From positions 434,001 through 498,000 of the forward strand of contig JAWRVZ010000287.1 in the NCBI GenBank assembly GCA_037043235.1: a stretch of DNA of 64,000 nucleotides, read 5' to 3'. Below the pieces are notes generated by a model, which ran no database searches, was not told the origin of the DNA, and saw nothing but the letters and a program-made list of their open reading frames with translations. Position 1 is the stretch's first letter; the number at the start of each line of letters is the position of its first letter. Of this stretch, positions 42,071-52,938 are shown piece by piece. The stretch is from Rhodeus uyekii. Taxonomy: Eukaryota > Chordata > Actinopteri > Cypriniformes > Acheilognathidae. Made by a program: the position numbers and the translations under genes.

Positions 42071-44150
42071 CAAAATGGTCCGTCTCACCACCAATGTCAA
42101 GTCCTTTAATCCATTTGTCCCTTCTCAAGATTTGTGCCAGTGGCTCAATACAAGCCACATACAAAAGGGGAGATAAAGGGCACCCCTGACGGACACCGCT
42201 GCGAATATCTACAGCTTTTGATAAATGCCCATTTACTAGAATTTTGCTGACTAGACTATTATACAGCATCCCCACCCAGGCTAAAAACCTCCCTGGAAAC
42301 CCCATTTCTTCCAGTACCTTAAAGAGGAACTGGTGCGAGATGCGGTCGAATGCTTTCTCAAAATCTAAATTTAGGACTACCAGCCGAATGTTTCTGTCTC
42401 TCGCATAACAGATGGCATCCCTGATCAGTACCAGGCTGTCCGTGATCTTCCTTCCGGGCACAGAGCACGCTTGATCCGGGTGGATTACGTCCTCTAAAAC
42501 TGTCGACATGCGCATGGATAAAATTTTGCTAAAAATCTTACAGTCCACATTTAAAAGAGTAATCGGTCTCCAGTTCCCTAAGTCAGTCTTGTCACCTTTC
42601 TTATATAGAAGTGAAACTATCCCTATTCTAAAGCTGTCAGGAAGTCTTTCATGAGTCTCAAATTCTTTAAAAACAGTCAGTAAGTCGTGTGCTAAAATAT
42701 CCCAAAACTTTAAATAAAACTCTAGAGGAAGTCCATCTACTCCAGGGGACTTTCCTCGTTTAAAACTTTTAAGAGCTTTATCAATTTCTAAAATGGTAAA
42801 ATCTTGAGATAAAATAGCACTTGTACAATCAACTTTCTTTTCTAAAAACTCCAAAACTTCCCTCATTGTGTCATCATGTACTTCTTTGGTATCATATAAC
42901 TTTTGGTAAAACTCTTCAGTTTGCTTTAAAATGTCATTTGTAGTACGAGCCTCCACCCCTTCACTTTTTAAAACCGTTATTGACCCACCCCGTGAAACGA
43001 CCTTTTTAAAAAAATACCTTGTACACTTTTCACCTTCCTCGATTTCCTTTTCCCTGCTTCTTAAAATGACACCTTTGCTTTGAAGTTCGGATAAAACTGA
43101 CATCTCTTCTTTTACCTTTTTAACATCCTCATTAAAATCAAAACCTTTATTCAACAGATTAAAATACCTTTGTAGTCTTTTCTGCAGCCCCATCATGCGC
43201 CGCTTAAAGCGGTCCTTTTTAACCCTACCTACCTTTCTAAAAAACTGTCTTGTCCTTTCCTTTACCATCTCCCACCACTGTGCCCGTGAGTCGTAAAAGT
43301 CCTGGAGGGTCTGCCATTGGCTGAACTGCTCCCTATATTCCGCAGTCACTTCCTCATCCTCCAATAGGGAGCAGTTCAGCTTCCACAGCCCTCCTCCTAC
43401 AGTCACACCCGTGGGGAAAGAAAGGGTGCAGGACAGCATCGCGTGATCTGAAAAGAAGAGGGGGGTCAATGTTGCATCGGTCGGCGGCCAGTCACGTGTA
43501 AAAATGTAGTCGATTCGAGAGGCTCTGGTACCATCACCACTGAACCAGGTGAAGCCCTCCTCTCTCTGATGCATTGCTTTAAAGCAGTCGACTAGCTTAA
43601 AATCTTTTACCAAAGCCTGCAATAAAACCGACGTCTTGTCCACTTTAAAACCTTCTACCGTCTTCCTATCTTTATTTGTTAAAACACAATTAAAATCCCC
43701 TGCCACTACTAGGGGAGCCCTACCTAGCATGTGGGGCTGCAGGTCTTCTAAAAGCTCATACCGTTCATTTTTATCAGTAAAACCATACACATTTAGAATG
43801 TTAAAATCCTTATCTAAAAACGTCAGATTAGCTAAAATGGCCCGCCCATCCCTCACCACAGTGCTGCCCTTCACCAAGATATTTGGGTTCTTGATTAAAA
43901 TAGCAACACCGTCATTTTTGTTAAAATTGGACCCGCTCCAGATTGACAGCCCAGGGGTCCAAAGCTCCTCCCACTTCCTATAATTCGATAAAAAAGGCAA
44001 GCCACATTCTTGTAGTAAAAACACATCTGACTTAAAAGATTTTAAAAAGGATAAAATGCTCTGTGCTCGAATATTACTCATCACACTTCTCACATTGATT
44101 GTAGAGATTGTGAGAGCCATGAGCAGTATGGTTAAAAGGGTATGAGACAT
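42071..44150 (-). pseudogene. Keno-A ORF2, truncated (endonuclease and RT N-half)
   Basis: Endonuclease: LTISTINVRSVMSNIRAQSI, FLLQECGLPFL, LVVAGDFNCVLTNKD, ASRIDYIFTRDWPPTDATL and FFSDHAMLSC. RT: ILEIDKALKSFKRGKSPGVD, GNWRPITLLNVDCKIFSKIL, VVLNLDFEKAFDRISH and SGVRQGCPLSPLLYVACIEP. It stops about 25 residues before the expected YADD, where L2 begins. No internal stop in this half. It starts 30 bp after ORF1. Confidence 0.85.
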
Positions 44151-44180
44151 TTAAGAAAAACTACAAAGATTTGGATAAAA

Positions 44181-45359
44181 TCATGTTAAATCTTGTATCA
44201 TATGCCATTCATTTTCCCCAGTTAAACTAGGGTCAGAAAGGCAAGTGATCGCCACCTCGGAATCCACAGAGAGAACCTCTTGTGGCTCCTTTGGTGTCGA
44301 TGCTCTAGGCTCCATATGCAGAAATGAAACCTCATTAGGAGATTCTGCGGGCCACATACGACTTAGATCCTCTGACGAGGAGCTATCCAATCGATGTGAT
44401 GCCCGCAGCTTTTTCTCCTCTATTCGAAACACTTTCCTCTGGTCGGGGAGTGGCTTCCTCTGTTCAACTTCAACCTTTGAATCCGCCCCTGTGGCCGCCC
44501 CACCTTCTTGAACCTGTTCAATCACTGAGGCTGGCTGGGAATTTGAAATTCCCGCCAAAACCTCTGGGCCCGCCTCCTCCTCTCTTTGTTCTTCAGCTTG
44601 TACGCTTGGTGGGGCGGCCATTTTATTGCTTTTCAGTTTGTTGGCAAAACTTTTAGGACAATCTCTGAAGAGATGATTGGATTCTCCACAAAGGTTGCAC
44701 CGTCTGCCATTGGTACAATCGTCAAAACTGTGACCAACTTCTCTGCACTTCCCACATACAACTTCTTGGCATGCCTCAGCCAGATGCCCAAGTTTACCAC
44801 ATTTCCTACATAACTTAGGCATCCCCTGGTAATGTATGTAGCCTCTGTTCTCCCCCAGCACGATCATGGAAGGCAGATGTTTCAAGCCCTGGTTGCCCCC
44901 AGCATCTTCCCATTGTTTAATGGGAATCCGCCAGGAGCAATTCCAGATGCCATCCTCATCCAACACTTTGACCGGTTGGCTACGAACAGTGCAAAATCTA
45001 CCCAGCCAGATACAAATATCATCTCAAGTCACAGTCTCATTGAACATCCTAACAATCACAGTCTTGAGTGAATTATCAGAAAGTTTCTCCACAGTGAACA
45101 TGGAGAACTGGTCCTTTACCGAGTCAAATCTTTGCCAGAAATCAGTGAGAAGAGCCGCTGTCTTAAAACTTAGATCAAAACCCTTGTTAAGGGGCAGAGT
45201 CATTAAACAATTCAAATCTTCTGGTTTAAAGTGTAAGGCCTTTTGGATCAACTTCCTGGAAAAATCTATACGAGACATTCCCAAGAGCCTCCCCTCAACC
45301 TCTCGAAATAAAAAGCGCACGCTATGGTGCCTCCGCACGCCGGCACGAGCAGCCGACAT
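44181..45359 (-). pseudogene. Keno-A ORF1 (gag-like), one nonsense codon
   Basis: Frames 45359-45024 and 44966-44181 are in the same phase, separated by a single TGA (FNETVT-stop-DDICIWLGRFC), easily explained by CpG decay of CGA. The first part is the RNA-binding domain; the second has PKLCRKCGKLGHLAEAC, CGKCREVGHSFDDC and CNLCGESNHLFRDC, three CCHC knuckles, then an acidic tail. Confidence 0.82.
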
Positions 45360-45583
45360 GGTGGAGGCACCAACAGCACGAACAATTTAAAACTATAAAT
45401 AGATCAATAAATAAATACACAGATAAATAGATAGAAAAAAAAAACCTTACCTTAGAACACCTGCTCACAGTTCAGACAAGCAAGATCAGTTTACCTCTCA
45501 AGAGATTGAGACTGAAGCCACAAAAAGACCCCAGCCAGATGAACCTCCAAAGAGGCGATCGCAACACTGCCCAGTGACAAGAT

Positions 45584-45615
45584 ACTTGATCTTAGCCAAA
45601 AGGCCGAGAAGCGAT
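45584..45615 (-). ncRNA. U2 snRNA #1, 5' fragment (nt 1-32)
   Basis: The minus strand from 45615 reads ATCGCTTCTCGGCCTTTTGG then CTAAGATCAAGT, the 5' end of U2 snRNA. It then switches to Keno-A. The branch-point-recognition GUAGUA that should follow is absent. The 3' half of this gene is not visible here. Confidence 0.9.
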
Positions 45616-46856
45616 GACATCGTGACGCAGGGGTGGGGAGAGGCGACAAGGGCCACGCCCACCCAGGCCACGGTGAGAGGCTCAACGGTCGCTTGAGACC
45701 GAAAATGGATCGCAACGGAGCGAGACACCTTTGTGTGCGACCTGGAAGACCCCGTGCTACTGCGTGAATTTTCGCTCGTGGACAATTCTGCTCTAAAGGT
45801 GTACACTGCCTTTAGCCATAGCTGCTGTAGGGGGATTTACAGTTAAGACCCGAGGACCAGATATGTTGAATGAAGACCAGGGGTCAGAAGTTTTAGTGAC
45901 GTTTAGTTGGCAGTTTCATCGGCAGACGCCAGCTACAGGACTCACAAGGAGCTCGTAGGCCGCCCCACATACAATAACATTGTTACGGCAATTATACTCT
46001 TAACAGAGGGTGCTAACTACGTCAATGATGACGATTTCCGATTGGCTAAGAAAGAAAGATAAACACAACTAGCAATTTTCCACACAAGAGCAGACAGTCT
46101 GAAGCATATCTTCGTTGATCACGTAAGGTTGACGGGTTCGTGACGTAGCTTGTCGAGAACAACAAGTTATTTCCGTCTCCTGATGGCGCCAGTTAATCAC
46201 CTCTCCAACGCAGACCATATTAACGCGCGCGCGCACACACAGATACGCCGCTTCTCCAAGGCTGAACTCGGCTCGGGCTCCAACTACCGACAGAAACTTC
46301 CCCAAACGTTCTGATAACACTTCTCTATCTGTTGAGGCGTGCAGACAATATTCATCCTTACTCGATGGAAACGGAAAACATACACAAGCGGGCGGCAATG
46401 GATTTCCGAATCGTCCCTACACTGCAAAGCCAACTCCCTGTCCAACAGCAAAGATTGCTTTATAAGTAGTCTTCCCGATCACCTTCATCTACTCGGCATC
46501 CCAGAAAGCCTAGAAGACCTTGACGTTGCGACGGAAACTATTGAATCTCTCTTCTCCTGGCACTTTTTTAGACCGTGTCGCAGCACTGAGACTGCTCTCG
46601 TCCTCCTTGAATGTCATCTTTGCTCCGAGAGAGAGAGAGAGAGAGAGAAAGAAAGAAAGAGGCCTCAGTTTCAGACATCCCAACCGGCGAACGGCGCAAC
46701 CTGCTTTTAACCACTACGTCAAGGGGAGAGCGCGAACGCAGTCCCCCACTACCATAAATTGTGCAGTCGAGATTCCCACGTTTGGGGAATTCGCAGGGGT
46801 CAGCACGGCCGGACTGCAATGGCCGAGCCTCGCCCTGAGTGAACCACCTTCCTGAT
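45616..46856. repeat. U2 array spacer, copy 1
   Basis: About 1.24 kb of U2 upstream and spacer DNA, repeated at 52939-54000 and 55275-56548. It includes the promoter region, CGCGCGCGCACACACA (about 46224), a (GA)n run (46626-46662) and, at 46465-46610, an L2-derived piece on the plus strand (HLHLLGIPESLEDLDVATET). Confidence 0.85.
45660..45678 (-). promoter_or_regulatory. U2 #1 proximal sequence element
   Basis: CTCACCGTGGCCTGGGTGG at about -45 to -63 from U2 nucleotide 1 resembles the snRNA PSE bound by SNAPc. The same element sits at the same distance in U2 #2 and #3. Confidence 0.6.
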
Positions 46857-47510
46857 CATGATTTCTCTCCTGCCAGGTAAGTATGAATCCCCAGGCCTCC
46901 GGTCGGGGGCGCTCTATCCCTTGTCGCCACCCGCATCAACGGGGACCCTCCCCCAAGCAACCTTCCATCAGTTGAATCAGGTGTCCCTAATCGAACCCAC
47001 CTGACTGAACTCATCAGCTTCTGTAATAGAGGCTCAAGTCTCCGTCTCTGTTTACTTCCTGGCTCCTCGCGTGTTCTCCCACCCGTCCCGTCATTAGTCG
47101 CCTCTTGTCTTGTTGGTCTTTTTCACCTTGTTACCTCGTCTGCCCGTGCTCATTTCTGCCCTGGGTCGTCGTCTAGTTTAAATGCGGGCGTGGCATTTGG
47201 CTCTTTTCACCGCAACAGGATAATTATCTGATACGCACGCTGTCGCGGAAGCGTCAGCGGAAGCGTTTCAGCGTCCTCGTGTGAAGACAGACGAGGGTAA
47301 AGACATTCGACTCTACCAAGTCTGTCAGTTGACAGTTGTCACGATCCTGTCGCCGGTGAGCTCGCGCGAGGACGTTTTTCTCTTTTATCTCACAGATTTG
47401 AGCCGGATAATGAGAGGGGCCAAGAGCCTGTTACTAGCGTTCACTCTGCTAGTAACAGACTCATTGAAAAGCACTTAACTCAAGGCGACGCAGCATGACA
47501 CTCATTTACA
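46857..47510. other. Extra ~650-bp segment in spacer 1
   Basis: Absent from the corresponding place in copy 3 (after CCTTCCTGATCA, 56545). It may be a solo LTR or promoter-bearing repeat: TGATTTCTCTCC...GCATGACA. It contains an 11-bp perfect hairpin CTGTTACTAGC/GCTAGTAACAG (47428-47458). No ORF recognised and no clear target duplication. Confidence 0.45.
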
Positions 47511-47513
47511 GTA

Positions 47514-47602
47514 AAAAAACACAACCACAACAACAACAACCACCACCACCACAACCACAACAACAACAACCACCACAACAACAACAACAACAACAACAAC
47601 AC
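47514..47602. repeat. (AAC/ACC)n microsatellite
   Basis: Mixed CAA and CCA triplets just downstream of U2 #2's 3' end. A shorter version is at 56547-56580 beside U2 #4. Confidence 0.9.
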
Positions 47603-47608
47603 GGACGG

Positions 47609-47620
47609 CTGCCTTTTAAC
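47609..47620 (-). terminator. U2 #2 3' box
   Basis: GTTAAAAGGCAG on the minus strand, 8-19 bases past the U2 3' end, fits the snRNA 3'-end formation box read by Integrator. Confidence 0.7.
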
Positions 47621-47628
47621 CACGACAA

Positions 47629-47780
47629 GGGGGTGCACCATTCCCGGAGGTACTGCAATACCGGGTAGATGCGTGGAGTGGAAGGAGCAAGCCCCTATTC
47701 CAGCTCCCCGTTTCAAAAATCAATTTAATATTTGGTGCCCGGGTGGGGCACGTATCAGATATTAAACTGATAAGGACAGA
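47629..47780 (-). ncRNA. U2 snRNA #2, 3' part
   Basis: Minus strand from 47780: TCTGTCCTTATCAGTTTAAT, then ATCTGATACGTGCCCC (stem IIa region), ATTAAATTGATTTTTG (the Sm-site region ATTTTTG), and stems III/IV ending GTGCACCCCC. It begins directly after the poly-A of Keno-B. The 5' part is 5.1 kb away at 52912-52938. Confidence 0.9.
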
Positions 47781-48115
47781 TTTTTTTTTTTTTTTTTTTT
47801 TATTACAAAAAACCATATCTTACAACAGTCACAATACACAAAGTACAACATACATTTTCATTACTCTTCTGTCAAACATAAAGATAACCTAAAAAACCAC
47901 AAAACAAATCAAAACTTAGTGAAAAAAGAAAGAAAAAAACCCCTAAGAAACCCTTTTCCTCCCAAAACAAAAACATACTTTACAAAAGTCATAATACACA
48001 AAGAACAGCATAGATTTTCATTACTCTTCTGTCAACCACAAAAAATTAATTAAAAACCACAAACAAAACAGTTCTCAGAAGAAAGAAAAAACCATTACAA
48101 AAAATACCCCCTTTT

Positions 48116-51100
48116 TTACCCCACCCCCACCTTTGGCAAACCCCCCCATATTTTCCTTGTTTCTTCCTCTCCGAAACACTCCTGAAAAGCTCTAACTTCC
48201 GCTGCTATTTTACCCAACAGCCTTGCAAACAACCTCTCCGGGGCCAAGCGGTTAATTTGCTTTCTTAGACACACTGTTCTCCATTCCCATAATACATGTT
48301 TCCCTTCAGAAATCACTCCCCAACTTACTCTCCTTTTATCTCTCCCGAGTACTTCTAGACCTTCGCCATATATAACTAGATTTCTTGTGATTTTTGGTCC
48401 CCCCCATACCTCCCACCATGCCTTCACAGACCTCCAGAGTGTTGTTGCACCAGGACAGGACCACAAAGCATGCTCTACAGTTTCTTCCAAACCACAGCCA
48501 ACCGGGCACTTTGGTGATCTACTGGAACCGTGTCTATACAGGCGCTCCCTCACTGGCAACCGGCCTAAAGCTGCCAGCCAGTTCAGATCTTTGCAAAACC
48601 CTACCAAATATGTTGGTTGCAGCATAGACCAATCAACCCTGCATGGTGGTACAACTTTTCTTGTCCCCTCCACCATATCATCTCTCAGCCTACTGTACAG
48701 CTTCTTATGTTCCAGAATTACTGACTGCTCCAAACACCACGGCTTATCCGAAACAAGATTTGCCACTTTCTGATAGTACTCTGGCCTATCTGTCGACCAG
48801 GGCATTGTTGCCTTCCATGAACCAATAGACCTCAATGGAAAGGCCAGCCAAAACTGAGCAAAAAATCTTGCCTTGTGCACCGATTCACGGATTGCCAAGC
48901 GGGCTGAAAAAGAAGAAAAGATAGCATCCATTTTTAAAGGGACGCAAGGAACCCCCCTTCCTCCTTCCTTCACGTGACAATACATCTGTGCCCGTGACAC
49001 CATTTCGGTCCCACTCCTCCAAAGGAAGGAGAAGACCAGCTTTTCCAACTTCCTCCCATACCAGAAAGGAAGTGGGAAAATATAGGCCAAATAATTCAAA
49101 CTAGGGAGAAGATCTGCCCTGGAATACTATTCCTTCTGAAAAAAAGAATTCCTAGGATTTTCAGCCCATCGGCACAAACAGTATAACCCCCAGGCACAGT
49201 TGTTCTATTGACCCACTGACCTACAAACATTACTGATGACTTGCCTACGTTCACCCGCGCTCCCGAACCCTCACAAAAGTCTTGCAGTATTTTGGCTGCC
49301 ACAGCAAAATCTCGGTCTGAAGTCAGGAACAAAGTCATGTCATCAGCGTATGCGATCACTTTTGCACATGTACCCCTGCCCCCCGGTAAATGGACGCCGG
49401 TCAAAGATGGAGCCGCCCTCAAGGCTGCCATCAAGGGTTCTAAGGACAGGATGTAAAGTAGAGGCGACAAAGGGCAACCTTGTCGAACTCCACCCAACTG
49501 CTCTACCCTCCCTGAATAGTACCCATTTATCCCTATCCTACTGCAGACTCTATTGTATAACAGTTTGACCCAAGTCCTGAAAACTGGGCCAAACCCCATA
49601 CGTACCAGGATGGCTGATAAAAAAGCATGACTCACCCTGTCAAAGGCTTTCTCCTGGTCAAGGCTCAAGATCGCCAGGGGAAGCTGCCGCTGTTCTGCCC
49701 AGCTTACGATGTCCCTTACTAACGCTAGGTTCATCCCAATTGATCTACCTGGCACCCCGCAAGTCTGATCAGGCTGCACTACTACTCCGATTACCTTCTT
49801 GAGGCGCTCCGTTATTACCTTGGCCAATACTTTGTAATCGGTTGTCAACAAGGTTATTGGTCTCCAATTTGCCAACTCCTCTTTGCTGCCTTTCTTATAT
49901 AGCAGTGCCACCAAACCTGTTCTCATGGTCAAAGGTAGTTCACCTCTCTCCATGCTTTCCTGATATACCCCAACCAGCTCGGCCCCAATCCAGGGCAAAA
50001 CCACCTTATAGAACTCAGATGGCAGGCCATCACACCCGGGGGCCGTGCCGCTTTTGAGTGATGATACTGCGCAGCTAACTTCCTGTAGTGTCAAGGGCCC
50101 TTCTAGTGTTTCCTTCTCTTCCTCTGCTAAAACCCCATCCAAAGCATCCAAGAAATTCCCCATAGAGACATCCAAGGGGCCCCTGCTGCTAAACAACTCC
50201 CTGTAAAAACTCTCTGCAGCCCCTAGCATGCCCTCTACAGATGTTACTACACCCTCGCTCCCCTTCAAGCCTTCTATGCAGGTACGCCGTTGCCGGCCTC
50301 GCACAGTGGAAAAGAAAAAACTTGTTGGCTTCTCATCTAAAAGACGCTTTTGTGCCCCTGACCATAACAGAAAGGATTGAGCTTCATTCCAATAATAATC
50401 CTTCATAACTCCCTGAAGGTATCTTGCCCTGTCCCACCCATCAGCTGTTCCCAATGCACCTTCTGTCCATATTTTCTCCAACTCTTCTGACCACTTACAG
50501 ATTCTAGCCCTTCTAAATCTTGCCTTCTCTCTACCCCAGTCACGGCAGAAGAATGCCACTCTCTCTTTAAACCCCTCCCACCATGATGACCGGGTCTCAT
50601 ACAGACCCTGCAGGTTTTTCCATCCAGCCACCAGATTATAGAAGGCTACACTGAAGACTCTGTCCTTTAAGAACGAAGTGTTAAATCTCCACACACCCCT
50701 CCCTCGCTTCATGCCCGCCACCTCCACCTTTACCCCAACTAAACAGTGGTCCGAACACCACATTGGCTGCTGTGTATAGTCACATACCCTCACATGTCCT
50801 GGTAAAAAAATATAGTCCAGCCGAGAAGCTTCCTGCCTGCTGTTACGCCATGTATAATTTGGCTCTCGACCACCCGCTCCTCGAAAAGAGTCTTGAAGGG
50901 AAAACTCTGACACCAAATGGGATAGTGCTTTTCCTGTACTGTTATCAAGGGACATGTTAAAATCACCTCCCAAAACTAACACTCTGTTCGTATATAAGAC
51001 TGGTACCAGGCTATCCAAAAAACCCTCCCTATCTGCTAACTTACTTGGAGCGTACACATTTACGAAACGAAAAGCCACCCCCCTCCACCTAACATCCACA

Positions 51101-51453
51101 ACCAAAACCCTCCCCGGAATGATCACATTTGTGGATTCAATCGTATATTCCCAAGTATAAAATAAAATACCTACTCCATCTGCATTAACATTTCCCACCC
51201 CCCAACAAGAAGGGCCCACATCCCACCCCGCAGAAAAAACAGAAACATCTTCTTTTCCTTGCAAATGACATTCTTGTAGAAAACAAACATCAAAAGGCAA
51301 CCCTTTTAAGGAAATAAAAATAGCAGTTCTCCTCTGTAACATTTTAATGCCTCTTACATTTAATGTTGCCACCTTTAAATAAACCATATAATCTTCTAAA
51401 AAAACAAAACAAAAAAAAACAAACAAACAAAAACTTAAATACACAACATTCAA
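48116..51453 (-). pseudogene. Keno-B ORF2, ~94-bp deletion
   Basis: 51453-49096: APE endonuclease (VATLNVRGIKMLQRRTAIF, CFLQECHLQGKE, VLGGDFNMSLDN, ASRLDYIFLPGHVRV, CSDHCLVGVKVE) and RT (SLKSGTAPGCDGLPSEFY, ANWRPITLLTTDYKVLAKVI, LSLDQEKAFDRVSH, GVRQGCPLSPLLYIL, IAYADDMTLFLTSD). All key residues including YADD are present. 49099-48116 is the C-terminal region with CPVGCGLEETVEHALWSC. The two frames are separated because ~94 bp (QKNWEVKFKTVQ... in copy 3) are missing near 49120. Otherwise it is well preserved. Confidence 0.9.
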
Positions 51454-51456
51454 GCA

Positions 51457-52890
51457 TCACATACTCCCCTTCCTCCCCAAGCCCTTCTTTCCCCTACCCC
51501 TCCCCGCAGATACCTTAGTCCATTCACCTCCATCTCCTTCTCCCTCCTCAGTTTCCAGGTCGCTTGTATTCATATTCAAAATGGATTTAACTTTTCCCAA
51601 AACACCCTCCCCTCCCTCCATCCCTTTTACACCACCTTCTGAAGTCCCCACTCCCGTGTCCATTTCATCACCATCATCCTTACCCCAATTTTGACCAGTT
51701 ATCAGATCCTGGGTTTGAAATCTGCTGCACTTACTCTCTCTCTCCGTTGCTTTGTCCTCTAAAGGCCTTCGCCTTCTTATTCCTTGGCCAGTGTCGAAAT
51801 TCAGCAAGTCCTGCTGCTGGTGATTCTCTCTTTCCGATGGAAGGGAGGGTGACGGCTCCGCTGCCATCTGCTCCGACTCATAGATGTCACAAAGCACCTC
51901 CGCTACATCAAACTCAGACCACGCTAGTGTCGAAGCCATCTGCTGTTCCTCCTTTTCCTCTCCTTTTCCGCCTGAACTGTCATCCTTCCTCGCTTTCACA
52001 ACTTGTTTTGTTGAATCCACTCCGGGTTTCACTCCTGATGGACCCGCTTCCTGACTTACGTTCACTGCCGGTACGTTCTCCAGTAAATCATCAAAATCAA
52101 CCTGCAAATTTTGACCTTCTTTGAAAAGGCTAGCAAAGGTTTTCTGTCGGTTCGGACACATTCTAAACAAATGGTCCTTTTCCCCACACAGGCTGCATCT
52201 CTTTGGTTCCGGACAATTCGTAGCCACATGATCAGACGATCCACAAAAACGACACCGCTGACCTGCACAATCCGCCTTGACATGACCCTGTGCACCACAC
52301 CTCCTGCAATACACTGGCTGACCTGGATAATGAAGAAATCCTCTGTTAGACCCAATGAAAAAGGATCCTGGTGGGTGAACAAGGCCTCCTGGAGATGCAG
52401 GGTCCACTCTGAGTTTCACCAGGTACCTCCGCTTGCCCGTCCAGATTCCAAAGCGGTCTTTCAAGCGCTCACCTCCTTTCACAGTCTCACAGTATCTAGC
52501 AAGAAAAGTCAGCACATCACCATCATCCACAAAAGGGTTGTAAAGATGAATTGTGAGTGGTAAAAAATCTTGAGCAAATGCCGGAATGAGTTTAAGTCCT
52601 TTCAGCCGCTGATCATCCTTGATTTTCTCCCAGGCTTCAAAAAAAGTAACACAGTCCTTCAACTGAAAAAAAGTCAAGTCCATAAATCCTGACGATGAAA
52701 AATCTTGCAGACAAAAAACAACGGAAGCTGAAATACCAAAGACGTTCCTCAGAAGCTCAGTGACCAGAAAATCCCGTCCAAATCTTCTCTTGACTTCCAA
52801 ATCCACATCAGCGTTGACTTGAATCCTGACCGTATTTTTCAGCCGCACCAACATGGTCGGCAAGGGTGTCGCCTCTCTCGGAAGATCCAT
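51457..52890 (-). CDS. Keno-B ORF1, gag-like (477 aa), intact
   Basis: Uninterrupted from MDLPREATPLPTMLVRLKNT. The N-terminal half is an RNA-binding fold; three CCHC knuckles follow near residues 190-245: CRRCGAQGHVKADC, CRFCGSSDHVATNC and CSLCGEKDHLFRMC. The tail is acidic, with a basic last segment (GRGRGKKGLGRKGSM). Stop and ORF2 start lie 3 bp apart, suggesting coupled translation. The 5' UTR is only ~20 bases from the U2 junction. Confidence 0.88.
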   Translation of the reverse strand: MDLPREATPLPTMLVRLKNTVRIQVNADVDLEVKRRFGRDFLVTELLRNVFGISASVVFCLQDFSSSGFMDLTFFQLKDCVTFFEAWEKIKDDQRLKGLKLIPAFAQDFLPLTIHLYNPFVDDGDVLTFLARYCETVKGGERLKDRFGIWTGKRRYLVKLRVDPASPGGLVHPPGSFFIGSNRGFLHYPGQPVYCRRCGAQGHVKADCAGQRCRFCGSSDHVATNCPEPKRCSLCGEKDHLFRMCPNRQKTFASLFKEGQNLQVDFDDLLENVPAVNVSQEAGPSGVKPGVDSTKQVVKARKDDSSGGKGEEKEEQQMASTLAWSEFDVAEVLCDIYESEQMAAEPSPSLPSERENHQQQDLLNFDTGQGIRRRRPLEDKATERESKCSRFQTQDLITGQNWGKDDGDEMDTGVGTSEGGVKGMEGGEGVLGKVKSILNMNTSDLETEEGEGDGGEWTKVSAGRGRGKKGLGRKGSM

Positions 52891-52911
52891 CTGGGTAGGA
52901 ACGCAGACTTT

Positions 52912-52938
52912 ATCTTAGCCAAAAGGCCGAGAAGCGAT
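52912..52938 (-). ncRNA. U2 snRNA #2, 5' fragment (nt 1-27)
   Basis: Minus strand from 52938: ATCGCTTCTCGGCCTTTTGG then CTAAGAT, followed at once by AAAGTCTGCG of the LINE. Bases 28-39 of U2 (CAAGTGTAGTAT) are missing, so target DNA was lost on the upstream side. Confidence 0.9.

Larger units (their letters stand above)
42071..45583 (-). mobile_element. Keno-like LINE 'Keno-A' in U2 #1, 3' part lost
   Basis: Joined at its 5' end to base 32 of a U2 snRNA gene (45584-45615). Carries ORF1 with CCHC knuckles and ORF2 with endonuclease and RT. It is cut at 42071 by the L2 element before the RT YADD, and its 3' end is not visible. Tx1-clade LINEs named Keno are known to insert into U2 snRNA genes. 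Confidence 0.8.
47781..52911 (-). mobile_element. Keno-like LINE 'Keno-B' in U2 #2, full length
   Basis: Both junctions are in U2: the 5' end after U2 base 27, and the poly-A tail (21 or more A's) before TCTGTCC. ORF1 and ORF2 occupy the element. The 3' UTR contains a ~160-bp-spaced duplication (ACAAAG...TTTTCATTACTCTTCTGTCA at about 47838 and 47998). About 5.13 kb. Confidence 0.88.

Noticed and set aside
45491..45806. Minus-strand ORFs across the U2 #1 promoter (also 55228-55467)
   Set aside because: They read through U2 and its promoter and recur in spacer copies; no protein family resemblance.
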